8,857 nt of DNA, taken from contig DAIEIL010000146.1 of NCBI GenBank assembly GCA_027352645.1, forward strand, positions 1 to 8,857, read 5' to 3'. This document shows positions 1-6,576 of this stretch, piece by piece. The notes beneath the pieces are model-generated. The model made no database searches, was not told where the DNA came from, and worked only from the letters and a program-made list of their open reading frames with translations. The DNA comes from Rhodobiaceae bacterium. Its GTDB lineage: Bacteria > Pseudomonadota > Alphaproteobacteria > Parvibaculales > Parvibaculaceae. Each line of letters begins with the position of its first letter. Position 1 is the stretch's first letter. A program made the translations under genes and the position numbers.

Positions 1-1743
1 GCACGCGACGTGGCGCTCGCCCGCACCTATGCGACATGGGCCTATGGCCTGACGCTGCGCGGGCCCATGCCCGACCACATGATGCTCTATCCGCGCGACC
101 TGAGACCGGGTCTCGCGGACAAGGCCGAAGCGCTTTTTCAGGGGCGCTGGTCGCTGCCCGGCGGACAGGTGAAGACGGATGGCGGCTCGCCCTTCGCCGC
201 CACGCCGCCGACCGATGCATGGGCGGAAGAGCTCCACGGCTTCTCATGGCTGCGCCATTTCACCGCCGCAGGCGGCGACGCCGCGCGAACCTATGCGCAG
301 ACGCTGGTCGCGGGCTGGATGACGCAGCAATCCGCCCATTGGGACCGCATCGCCTGGGCGCCGCATGTGATCGGCCGCCGCCTCACCTCATGGGTAGCGA
401 ACGGCGCGCTCATCATCGACGGCTCGGACCTCATCTACCGCTCGACGCTCCTGCGCAACATGGCCCGGCAGGCCCGCCACCTCGCGCGGACTGCGGCGCT
501 GGCCCCCGCAGGCGAGAAGCGATTGACGGCGGCACTGGGCCTCACCTTTTCGGGCCTGTGCCTTTCCGAAGGCGAAAAGCGCCTTGAAAAGGGCCTGCGC
601 CTCGTCTGCCGCGAACTCGACCGTCAGGTGCTGGCCGATGGCGGCCATGTCAGCCGCAACCCGGCGGCGATCCTGTCGATCATGCTCGACCTCATCTCGC
701 TGCGCGACGCCATGGCCGCACGCGAGCTCGAAGTGCCCAAGCCCATTCGCAACGCCGTAGACCGCATGATGCCGATGCTGCGCTTCTTCCGGCATGGGGA
801 CGGGCGGCTGGCGCTTTTCAACGGCGCGAATGAAGGGCTCGATGGCGCCATCGACGCCGTGCTCGCCTATGACGATACGCGCGGCAAGCCCTTCGGCTTT
901 GCGCCGCATTCCGGTTATCAGCGCATGGCGGCGGGCCATGCGCGGCTCATCGCGGATACGGGCCCGCCGCCGCCCGGCCGCTACAGCCACGACGCCCATG
1001 CGGGCTGCCTCTCCTTCGAGATCAGCTCCGGAAAGTCGCGCCTCGTCGTCAATTGCGGCACGACGCGGGTGCTCGGCCCCGACTGGGAAGCCGCCAGCCG
1101 CGCCACCGCCGCCCATTCGACGCTGGTTCTCGCCGACACGTCGTCGGCCCGCATCCTGCGCGGCAGCTTCACCCGCGCGCTGCTCGGCGCCCGCACCATG
1201 GAAGGCCCGACCCGCGTCGAAAGCCGCCGCCACGAAAACGACAGCGGCATCTGGCTCGAGGCGAGCCATAACGGCTACGAAAAGCGCTTCGGCCTCGTCC
1301 ATCGCCGCCGCCTCTTTTTCTCAGGCACGGGCGACGAGCTGCGCGGCGAGGATCTGCTGCTCACCAATGAACCGCGCAAGGCTTTCCCGTGGCAGCGCCG
1401 CTACTGGCACACGCCGCCCGAGGACCCTGCCTTCGCGATCCGCTTCCACCTGCACCCGGATGCCAAACTCTCCCTGTCCCAGGAAGGGGCAAGCGCGCTG
1501 GTGCGCCTCGGCAATGGCGAGGGATGGCAATTCCACGCCCGGATCGCAGGCACCGAAGTGCCGCTGACGATTGAGGAAAGCGTCTATCTGGGCGGCGGCG
1601 ACACCACCCGGCGCGCCGAGCAGATCGTCATCGCCTCCAGGGTTTTCCGTGGCGACGCCAAGGTGAACTGGGCCTGGAAGCGGGTTTCCGGGGCTCCGGT
1701 AAAGCGGGAAGCGCCCCAGCTGCCCGAATTGCCCGATCTCTAG
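1..1743 (+). CDS. Heparinase II/III family protein (5' end outside window)
   Basis: The reading frame is open from the first base. A GTG at 10 could be a start but has no Shine-Dalgarno sequence before it, so the true start is probably upstream; residue numbers below count from that GTG (577 residues to the TAG at 1741). The N-terminal half (about 1-300) looks like the helical toroid of heparinase II/III-type lyases, with an LADGGHVSRNP motif near 208-218 followed by a helical stretch with LRFFRHGDGRLALFNG at about 257-272. The C-terminal part (about 325-555) is the beta-rich Hepar_II_III region, with HAGCLSFE near 330-337 and SHNGYEKRFGLVHRRRLF at about 419-436. Family members cleave acidic polysaccharides by beta-elimination, but the substrate of this alphaproteobacterial subgroup is unknown to me. 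No signal peptide is visible, though the missing end could carry one. As I recall, this gene lies just upstream of purH in many alphaproteobacteria, often after rsmB. The family call is firm; lyase activity is inferred. Confidence 0.88.
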   Translation, partial: ARDVALARTYATWAYGLTLRGPMPDHMMLYPRDLRPGLADKAEALFQGRWSLPGGQVKTDGGSPFAATPPTDAWAEELHGFSWLRHFTAAGGDAARTYAQTLVAGWMTQQSAHWDRIAWAPHVIGRRLTSWVANGALIIDGSDLIYRSTLLRNMARQARHLARTAALAPAGEKRLTAALGLTFSGLCLSEGEKRLEKGLRLVCRELDRQVLADGGHVSRNPAAILSIMLDLISLRDAMAARELEVPKPIRNAVDRMMPMLRFFRHGDGRLALFNGANEGLDGAIDAVLAYDDTRGKPFGFAPHSGYQRMAAGHARLIADTGPPPPGRYSHDAHAGCLSFEISSGKSRLVVNCGTTRVLGPDWEAASRATAAHSTLVLADTSSARILRGSFTRALLGARTMEGPTRVESRRHENDSGIWLEASHNGYEKRFGLVHRRRLFFSGTGDELRGEDLLLTNEPRKAFPWQRRYWHTPPEDPAFAIRFHLHPDAKLSLSQEGASALVRLGNGEGWQFHARIAGTEVPLTIEESVYLGGGDTTRRAEQIVIASRVFRGDAKVNWAWKRVSGAPVKREAPQLPELPDL

Positions 1744-1821
1744 CCGCTTCGATGGCGGATGAGGCCGTTTTGTGCTATCCGCCGCGGCATCATCCCCCTT
1801 CAAGCCTCGAAAGGGCAGCCT
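1744..1821 (+). promoter_or_regulatory. purH leader with two small inverted repeats
   Basis: This 78-base gap separates the heparinase-like gene from purH. It contains GGCGGAT (1754-1760) facing ATCCGCC (1777-1783), a perfect 7-bp inverted repeat with a 16-base loop. A second one, CCCTT (1796-1800) facing AAGGG (1811-1815), has a 10-base loop and would cover the purH Shine-Dalgarno. A TGCTATCCG stretch at 1773-1781 resembles a weak extended -10, but no -35 can be matched. There is no T-run, so a classical terminator is unlikely. The regulatory role is inferred, and read-through from the upstream gene is equally possible. Confidence 0.3.
1809..1815 (+). promoter_or_regulatory. Shine-Dalgarno that fixes the purH start
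   Basis: GAAAGGG ends 6 bases before the ATG at 1822. This supports starting PurH there rather than at the in-frame ATG at 1759, which would add 21 residues (beginning MRPFCAIRR) not typical of the family. Confidence 0.7.
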
Positions 1822-3438
1822 ATGTCCGTTTCCGCAAAACCCGCCCCCAAGGCCGCCGACATCCAGCCGGTGCGCCGCGCCCTTCTCTCCGTCTCCGACA
1901 AGACGGGGCTGATCGACTTCGCGAAGGCGCTGCATGAGGCGGGCGTCGAGCTCGTCTCGACCGGCGGCACCTCCAAGGCCATCGCGGCGGCGGGCCTGCC
2001 GGTGAAGGACGTGTCCGACCTCACCGGCTTTCCGGAAATGATGGACGGCCGCGTGAAGACGCTGCATCCGAAGGTCCATGGCGGCCTTCTCGCGGTGCGC
2101 GACGACGCCGAGCACAGGGCGGCGATGGAAGAGCACGGCATCGGCGCGATCGACCTTCTCTGCGTCAACCTCTACCCCTTCGAGGCAACGGTGGCGAAGG
2201 GCGCGGCCTATGACGAGTGCATCGAGAATATCGACATTGGCGGCCCGGCCATGATCCGCGCGGCGGCGAAGAACCACGCCTATGTAGCCGTGATCGTCGA
2301 AGGTTCGGACTACGCCTCCGTGATCGAGGAGATCAAGGCGAAGGGCGGCACGTCGCTCGCGCTCCGCAAGCACCTCGCCCACAAGGCCTATTCGCGCACG
2401 GCGACCTATGACGCCGCGATTTCGAACTGGTTCGCCGAAGAGCTGAAGGATACCGCGCCCGACTATCGCGCCTTTGGCGGCCATCTCCGCCAAACGCTTC
2501 GCTACGGCGAGAACCCGCACCAGATCGCGAGCTTCTACACGACGGGCGAAAACCGCCCGGGCGTTTCGACGGCGACGCAGCTTCAGGGCAAGGAACTCTC
2601 CTACAACAACATCAACGACACGGACGCCGCTTTTGAACTCGTCGGCGAGTTCGATCCCAGGATCGCGCCCGCCATCGCCATCATCAAGCATGCGAACCCC
2701 TGCGGCGTCGCAGTGGGCTCCTCGCTCGCCGACGCTTACCGCAAGGCGCTGGCTTGCGATCCCGTCTCGGCATTCGGCGGCATCATCGCCTCGAACCTCC
2801 CGCTCGACGGCGAGACGGCGGAAGAGATCGCCAGGATCTTCACCGAAGTCATTATCGCGCCGGACGCCGACGAGGATGCGCGCCGCATCATCGGCGCGAG
2901 AAAGAACCTGCGCCTGCTCATCACCGGTGGCTTGCCCGACGCGGGCGCACCGGGCCTGACGGTGAAGTCGGTCGCGGGCGGCCTTCTCGTCCAGTCGCGC
3001 GACAATGGCCGCGTCGATCTGCTTGACCTCAAGGTCGTGACGAAGCGCCAGCCGACGGCGCAGGAGCTCGCCGACCTAAAATTCGCCTTCCGCGTCTGCA
3101 AGCATGTGAAGTCGAACGCCATCGTCTATGTGAAGAACGGCGCGACGGTGGGCGTGGGCGCCGGCCAGATGAGCCGTGTGGACTCGGCGCGCATCGCCGC
3201 CCGCAAGGCGCTTGATGCGGCGGAGGCCGCGGGCGCCTCTCAGCCCGCGACCATCGGCTCGGTCGTGGCGTCGGACGCATTCTTCCCCTTCGCCGACGGT
3301 CTTCTCTCGGCGGCGGAAGCAGGCGCGACGGCAGTGATCCAGCCCGGCGGCTCCATGCGCGACGAGGAAGTGATCGCGGCGGCCGACGAAAAGGGCCTCG
3401 CCATGGTCATGACGGGAATGCGCCACTTCCGGCACTAA
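1822..3438 (+). CDS. purH: Bifunctional AICAR formyltransferase / IMP cyclohydrolase
   Basis: This is the cytoplasmic enzyme for the last two steps of purine synthesis. It formylates AICAR with 10-formyltetrahydrofolate to FAICAR, then closes the ring to IMP. From the ATG at 1822 it is 538 residues, the normal family length. The MGS-like cyclohydrolase domain (about 18-165) shows LVSTGGTSKAI near 44-54, GRVKTLHPKVHGG at 76-88, and NIDIGGPAMIRAAAKN at 136-151. The transformylase domain (about 170-538) shows LRYGENPHQ at 226-234, the catalytic Lys-His pair at 289-290 in IKHANPCG, SAFGG at 316-320, GVGAGQMSRVDS at 444-455, SDAFFPFADG at 484-493, and the typical C-terminus IQPGGSMRDEE...MVMTGMRHFRH. 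No key residue is missing and the frame is intact. It follows the heparinase-like gene by 78 bases and may be co-transcribed with it or have its own promoter. It is convergent with the transporter operon downstream. The TAA stop is at 3436-3438. Confidence 0.98.
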   Translation: MSVSAKPAPKAADIQPVRRALLSVSDKTGLIDFAKALHEAGVELVSTGGTSKAIAAAGLPVKDVSDLTGFPEMMDGRVKTLHPKVHGGLLAVRDDAEHRAAMEEHGIGAIDLLCVNLYPFEATVAKGAAYDECIENIDIGGPAMIRAAAKNHAYVAVIVEGSDYASVIEEIKAKGGTSLALRKHLAHKAYSRTATYDAAISNWFAEELKDTAPDYRAFGGHLRQTLRYGENPHQIASFYTTGENRPGVSTATQLQGKELSYNNINDTDAAFELVGEFDPRIAPAIAIIKHANPCGVAVGSSLADAYRKALACDPVSAFGGIIASNLPLDGETAEEIARIFTEVIIAPDADEDARRIIGARKNLRLLITGGLPDAGAPGLTVKSVAGGLLVQSRDNGRVDLLDLKVVTKRQPTAQELADLKFAFRVCKHVKSNAIVYVKNGATVGVGAGQMSRVDSARIAARKALDAAEAAGASQPATIGSVVASDAFFPFADGLLSAAEAGATAVIQPGGSMRDEEVIAAADEKGLAMVMTGMRHFRH

Positions 3439-3446
3439 AAACAGCG

Positions 3447-3525
3447 GTCATGCCGGACTTGATCCGGCATCCATCTTTGCCCGGCGCACGAAGGAAGATG
3501 GACCCCGGGTCAAGCCCGGGGTGAC
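3447..3525. repeat. Paired palindromic (REP/BIME-like) intergenic element
   Basis: Two 32-base halves (3447-3478 and 3494-3525) are inverted copies of each other, separated by 15 bases. Each half is itself a hairpin with 8-bp arms: ATGCCGGA/TCCGGCAT around loop CTTGA (3450-3470), and ACCCCGGG/CCCGGGGT around loop TCAAG (3502-3522). The halves differ at 7 of 32 positions, and six of those form three compensatory base-pair changes inside the hairpin arms. GTCATGCC..GGCATCCA-type palindromes are, as I recall, common dispersed repeats in alphaproteobacterial genomes. The element fills most of the gap between the convergent purH and UMF1 transporter genes, so it may also help end transcription from both sides. 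It has no T-run typical of intrinsic terminators. Its structure is seen directly; dispersion elsewhere and function are inferred. Confidence 0.85.
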
Positions 3526-3544
3526 GGCCCGCCTTGAAGCCGCC

Positions 3545-4924
3545 TCACTCGATCGCCGTCGCGCGTTCCTCGCGAACGAAGCTGAGCATCGCAATGCCGA
3601 GTATGATCAGCGGCACCACGACCATCAGACCGAGGCGCTGGCTGCCGCTCAGGCTCGTGACGAGGCCAATGAGCAGCGGCGCGACGAAAGTCGTGGCCTT
3701 GCCCGCCAGCGAATAGAGCCCGAAGAACTCGGTCATCATTTCGATCGGCGCGATGCGCGCGAGCATGGTTCGGCTCGACGCGATGGTCGGACCAGCCATC
3801 AGCGCAAAGAAGGCGATGGTGGCGAGGAAGCCCTGCTGCGGCAGCGTGGTAAACGCCTTTGCGTCCGGCGCGACATCGACATGAACGAAGAAGAACACCC
3901 GGTCGCGGTCGAAGGACATCAGCACCAGAAAGGCGAGTAGCGCCAGCGCCAGCGACACCATCAGCGTCTTCTTCGAGCCGAATCGCTGATCGGTCCAGCC
4001 ACCGACAAAGGCGCCGAGCGCGGCGAAGAGAGTCGCCCAGACGCCGTAGACCGCCATCTCCATGGCGCCCCAGTGAAAGATCGAGGCCGCGAGAATGCCA
4101 CCAAAGACGAAGATCGCATTCATGCCGTCATAGAAGGCCATGCGCGAAATCAGATAGAGCGCCACATTGCGGAAATGCCATGCCTTGTTGATCGTATGGC
4201 CGAGACGAATGATCCCCGCCCTCGCTGCTGCCATGCGCGAGAGGCCGCGATGCGCCTGGTCGGGAACGATCAGGAGCAGGGGCAGCATGAAGACGATGAA
4301 CCATGCGCCGGAAATCGGGCCGACGATGCGATCCGTCTCATGCGCCTCCTTCGACAGCCCGAAGGGAGGCACGTCGGGAATGAAGGAGGCATGTACCACG
4401 CCCGGCAACTGCAGATAGATGAGCACGATCACAAGCGCGACGATGGCGGCAAGCTGCCCGACGCCGATGCCGATGCCCGACAAGAGGCCTATGCGCCGCT
4501 CGGAGGCGATGGTGGGCAGCATCGCATTCGCGAAGATGATCGCGAATTCCATGCCGACCGAGGCAACGATGAGCGAGAACATGATCGGCAGAACAGGCGA
4601 GCCCGGCACCGCGATCCAGAGACCGAAGCAGCCAAGCGTACAGAAGATCGTGAAGAAGGTGATCCAGGGTTTGCGCGGCCCCGCCGCATCGGCCATCGCG
4701 CCGAGAAGCGGGCTCGACAGCGCGATGATGATGCCCGCAATCGCCTGGGTATAGCCCCAGATCGCCTGCCCTTTCACCGGATCGCCGACCACCGTGGCGG
4801 TGAGATAGGGCGCGAAGAGAAAGATCGTGACGAGAGAAAAATAGGGCTGGTTCGCCCATTCGTAACAAACCCATGCGGCCTGCGCGAGCGTGGACGCAGG
4901 CTCGCCTTCTTTACGTGTGGTCAA
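3545..4924 (-). CDS. MFS transporter, UMF1/Atg22-like (second gene of operon)
   Basis: This is a 459-residue inner-membrane transporter with about 12 hydrophobic segments. The N-terminal WVCYEWANQPYFSLV (about 18-32) and the C-terminal ASSRTMLARIAPIEMMTEFFGLYSLAG (about 382-408) match the UMF1 group related to Atg22 (PF11700). A motif-A-like loop, GAMADAAGPRKPW, lies near 75-87, with a second, GGWTDQRFGSKK, at 308-319. The substrate is unknown; yeast Atg22 exports amino acids from the vacuole, but bacterial members are not well characterised. The start is TTG at 4924-4922, sharing the TTGA overlap with the stop of the upstream paralogue. GGAGG lies 7 bases before it, inside the upstream gene, which indicates translational coupling. 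It is paralogous to that neighbour throughout: both have VVGDPVKGQAIWG near the N-terminus and FVREERA-x-AI at the C-terminus. The TGA stop is at 3547-3545, 20 bases from the palindromic element. Confidence 0.9.
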   Translation of the reverse strand: MTTRKEGEPASTLAQAAWVCYEWANQPYFSLVTIFLFAPYLTATVVGDPVKGQAIWGYTQAIAGIIIALSSPLLGAMADAAGPRKPWITFFTIFCTLGCFGLWIAVPGSPVLPIMFSLIVASVGMEFAIIFANAMLPTIASERRIGLLSGIGIGVGQLAAIVALVIVLIYLQLPGVVHASFIPDVPPFGLSKEAHETDRIVGPISGAWFIVFMLPLLLIVPDQAHRGLSRMAAARAGIIRLGHTINKAWHFRNVALYLISRMAFYDGMNAIFVFGGILAASIFHWGAMEMAVYGVWATLFAALGAFVGGWTDQRFGSKKTLMVSLALALLAFLVLMSFDRDRVFFFVHVDVAPDAKAFTTLPQQGFLATIAFFALMAGPTIASSRTMLARIAPIEMMTEFFGLYSLAGKATTFVAPLLIGLVTSLSGSQRLGLMVVVPLIILGIAMLSFVREERATAIE

Positions 4925-6387
4925 TCGATTGCCTCCGCGCGTTCCTCCCGTACAAAGAACATGCCCGCAAGCCCGATGACAAGAAGAACAAGCACGGATG
5001 CAAAACCTGCACGCTGACTCTGGAAGAATTCCGTCGCAAAGCCCACCAGCATCGGTCCGATAAAGGCCGTTGCCGTTCCAGACAGCGCATAGATGCCGAA
5101 GAATTCCGACATCTTGGTGACGGGCGCGATGCGGGCGAGCATCGTGCGGCTGTTCGCATAGGCCGCCGTGATGCAGATGGCGACGAGAAGCACGACCGTG
5201 AGATAGAGAAGCTCCGGCAGCGTACGGAAAAACGGCAGGCTCCAGAGCGGCGGCGTCGCGGGATCATGCGGCCAGAAAAAGAAGAGCTCGGTCGGCGTTA
5301 TCGAAACCGCAAGGACGACGCCCAGCGCGGTGCCGCCGATGGAGATCATGATGGCGCGCTTCGATCCGAACCTGTCGTCGAGCCAGCCACCGAAAATGCC
5401 GCCACCCACCGCAAAGATCGAAAGGACGATGCCGTAGATGGTGAGCGTCAACGCGTTCCAGTGGAAAACGCCCGCCGCATAGACGCCGCCGAAAACCAGC
5501 ACTGCCGTCTTGCCGTCATTGTAGAACATGCGCGCAATGAGATAGGCGGCCACATTCCGATACTGCCGGAGCTTCAGCACCGTCTTGACGACCGTGCGAA
5601 GCCCGCGCCTGACGGCCATAGCGACCGGTACGCCCTCGCCTTTCACATCCGGCGTCCAGAAGAGAAGCGGCAATGTGAAAAGCGCCATCCACACCGCGCA
5701 GATGGGCCCCGCGATGCGGCTGTTCTCGAAAGCGCTCACGTCGATGCCGAACAGCGCCTTCGGGGGAATGAAGCTCCAGCCGACCATGCCCGGCAGCATG
5801 AAGGCCCAGAGCATGAAGCAGAGGATGAGGAGAGCGCCCGCATTGCCGAGCGCAAGGCCGAGGCCCGAAAGAAACCCGATGCGGTCATGCGGCGCGACGG
5901 CGGGCAGCATCGAATTGTGAAACACCGCGGAAAATTCAAAGGCGACGGAGACGGTGACGACCAGCGCCGCAATGGCGAGAATGGAAAGCCCCTGCCCACC
6001 CGGCAGCGCCCACCAGAGCGCGAAGGTCGCGGGCACCATCAGCGCAACAAAGAAGGCGATCCACGGCTTGCGCTTTCCGCCCGTATCCGCGATCGCGCCA
6101 AGCACGGGGCCGAGCGCCGCGATGAAGAACCCCGCAATGCCGTTGATATGACCCCATATCGCCTGGCCCTTCACAGGGTCGCCAACCACGACATTCGAGA
6201 AATAGGGCGAGAAGATATAGATGGTGATGAGGATCACGTAAGGGTTGCGGGCCCATTCGAAAAGCGCCCAGCTCCATTGGCCCTTGCCGTCCGCCGCCGC
6301 CTCGCCGGTCGCGGAATAGCCATGAGGCGGATGCGGATCGTTTTCAAACGACTCACGTACTTCCGCCAGCTTCTCGATCACTTCCAC
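4921..6387 (-). CDS. MFS transporter, UMF1/Atg22-like (first gene of operon)
   Basis: The chosen start is GTG at 6387-6385, preceded at 7 bases by GAGGAGG, giving 488 residues. The frame stays open upstream to an ATG at 6480, but that extension is Arg-rich and lacks a ribosome site. About 40 hydrophilic residues precede the first membrane segment, longer than in the downstream paralogue. About 12 hydrophobic segments follow. Family marks are WSWALFEWARNPYVILI (about 38-54), GAIADTGGKRKPW (97-109), GGWLDDRFGSKR (333-344) and NSRTMLARIAPVTKMSEFFGIYALSG (412-437). These fit the UMF1 group of the major facilitator superfamily. The substrate is unknown. A sizeable loop after the motif-A-like segment of the second half (FFFWPHDPATPPLWSLPFF, about 369-387) has a counterpart in the paralogue. 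The gene overlaps the next one through TTGA, so the two are almost certainly co-transcribed. It is divergent from the SHS-type transporter across a 189-base gap. Confidence 0.9.
   Translation of the reverse strand: MEVIEKLAEVRESFENDPHPPHGYSATGEAAADGKGQWSWALFEWARNPYVILITIYIFSPYFSNVVVGDPVKGQAIWGHINGIAGFFIAALGPVLGAIADTGGKRKPWIAFFVALMVPATFALWWALPGGQGLSILAIAALVVTVSVAFEFSAVFHNSMLPAVAPHDRIGFLSGLGLALGNAGALLILCFMLWAFMLPGMVGWSFIPPKALFGIDVSAFENSRIAGPICAVWMALFTLPLLFWTPDVKGEGVPVAMAVRRGLRTVVKTVLKLRQYRNVAAYLIARMFYNDGKTAVLVFGGVYAAGVFHWNALTLTIYGIVLSIFAVGGGIFGGWLDDRFGSKRAIMISIGGTALGVVLAVSITPTELFFFWPHDPATPPLWSLPFFRTLPELLYLTVVLLVAICITAAYANSRTMLARIAPVTKMSEFFGIYALSGTATAFIGPMLVGFATEFFQSQRAGFASVLVLLVIGLAGMFFVREERAEAID
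4932..4936 (-). promoter_or_regulatory. Shine-Dalgarno supporting the TTG start at 4924
   Basis: On the minus strand GGAGG ends 7 bases before TTG at 4924. It lies within the GCG-GAG-GCA (Ala-Glu-Ala) codons near the end of the upstream paralogue. Its strength and spacing make the unusual TTG start credible. Confidence 0.7.
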
Positions 6388-6394
6388 AGAACGT

Positions 6395-6401
6395 CCTCCT
6401 C
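6395..6401 (-). promoter_or_regulatory. Shine-Dalgarno that sets the GTG start at 6387
   Basis: Minus-strand GAGGAGG, followed by 7 bases and then GTG-GAA-GTG. It is the only strong ribosome site in the divergent gap on this strand, and argues against the longer reading from 6480. Confidence 0.75.
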
Positions 6402-6430
6402 GCTCGCCGCGAACGCGAAGGTGCTTCTGA

Positions 6431-6444
6431 CAGTCCGAAGACTG
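6431..6444 (-). other. cUUCGg tetraloop hairpin in transporter mRNA leader
   Basis: Read on the minus strand this is CAGTC-TTCG-GACTG: five perfect pairs closed by C-G on a UUCG tetraloop, an exceptionally stable RNA cap. A flanking G/T can add a wobble pair. It ends 43 bases upstream of the GTG start at 6387, so it would sit in the 5' leader if transcription starts further upstream. No T-run follows. Function is unknown. Confidence 0.45.
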
Positions 6445-6576
6445 CGGCCCTTTCCTGCGTCGCATTGGCAATTGGAGCATAAAGCCGCCGCGCGGGAAAG
6501 GCGGGAGCCATTGCGCGAGGCCGCGAAGTCTTTAATCTCCGCGAGATCGCTGGCCAGACTTGCATGAGGGGGAAGC

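Larger units (their letters stand above)
6388..6576. promoter_or_regulatory. Divergent promoter region between transporter genes
   Basis: This 189-base non-coding gap must hold the promoters of the minus-strand UMF1 operon and of the plus-strand SHS-type gene. For the plus strand a weak candidate is TTGCGC (6511-6516), a 17-base spacer, and TAATCT (6534-6539), leaving about 30 bases to the ATG. Other features are a hairpin CAGTC-CGAA-GACTG at 6431-6444, a short palindrome GCGA-GA-TCGC at 6541-6550, and ATTGG repeated twice in ATTGGCAATTGG (6464-6475). No confident minus-strand promoter was identified. No binding site can be assigned to a named regulator, and no regulator gene lies in the window. 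Confidence 0.4.

Noticed and set aside
388..1302. Minus-strand open frame (304 codons) inside the heparinase-like gene
   Set aside because: Ala/Arg-rich shadow with no family resemblance and no plausible ribosome site recognised.
1759..1821. Earlier in-frame ATG for purH
   Set aside because: It adds 21 residues that do not resemble PurH, falls inside the leader inverted repeat, and lacks the SD that precedes the ATG at 1822.
1744..1821. ZTP/ZMP riboswitch upstream of purH
   Set aside because: The gap is only 78 bases, and I do not see the conserved pseudoknot elements expected of that RNA.
1321..2691. Minus-strand open frame (456 codons) across the heparinase-like and purH genes
   Set aside because: It runs antisense through two well-supported genes and the gap between them, and its composition is typical of shadow frames in GC-rich DNA.
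3439..3544. Classical intrinsic terminator after purH
   Set aside because: Strong stems are present but no T-run follows on either strand, so the sequence fits a palindromic repeat better. A terminator role is kept only as a possibility.
6388..6480. Longer N-terminus for the first UMF1 gene from ATG at 6480
   Set aside because: The added 31 residues are Arg-rich and there is no ribosome site at 6480, while a strong GAGGAGG precedes the GTG at 6387.
4873..6567. Long plus-strand open frame (564 codons) opposite the UMF1 operon
   Set aside because: Its product is a run of Arg, Asp, Glu and His with no hydrophobic core or recognisable domain. It is the GC-rich antisense shadow of a strongly supported transporter gene.
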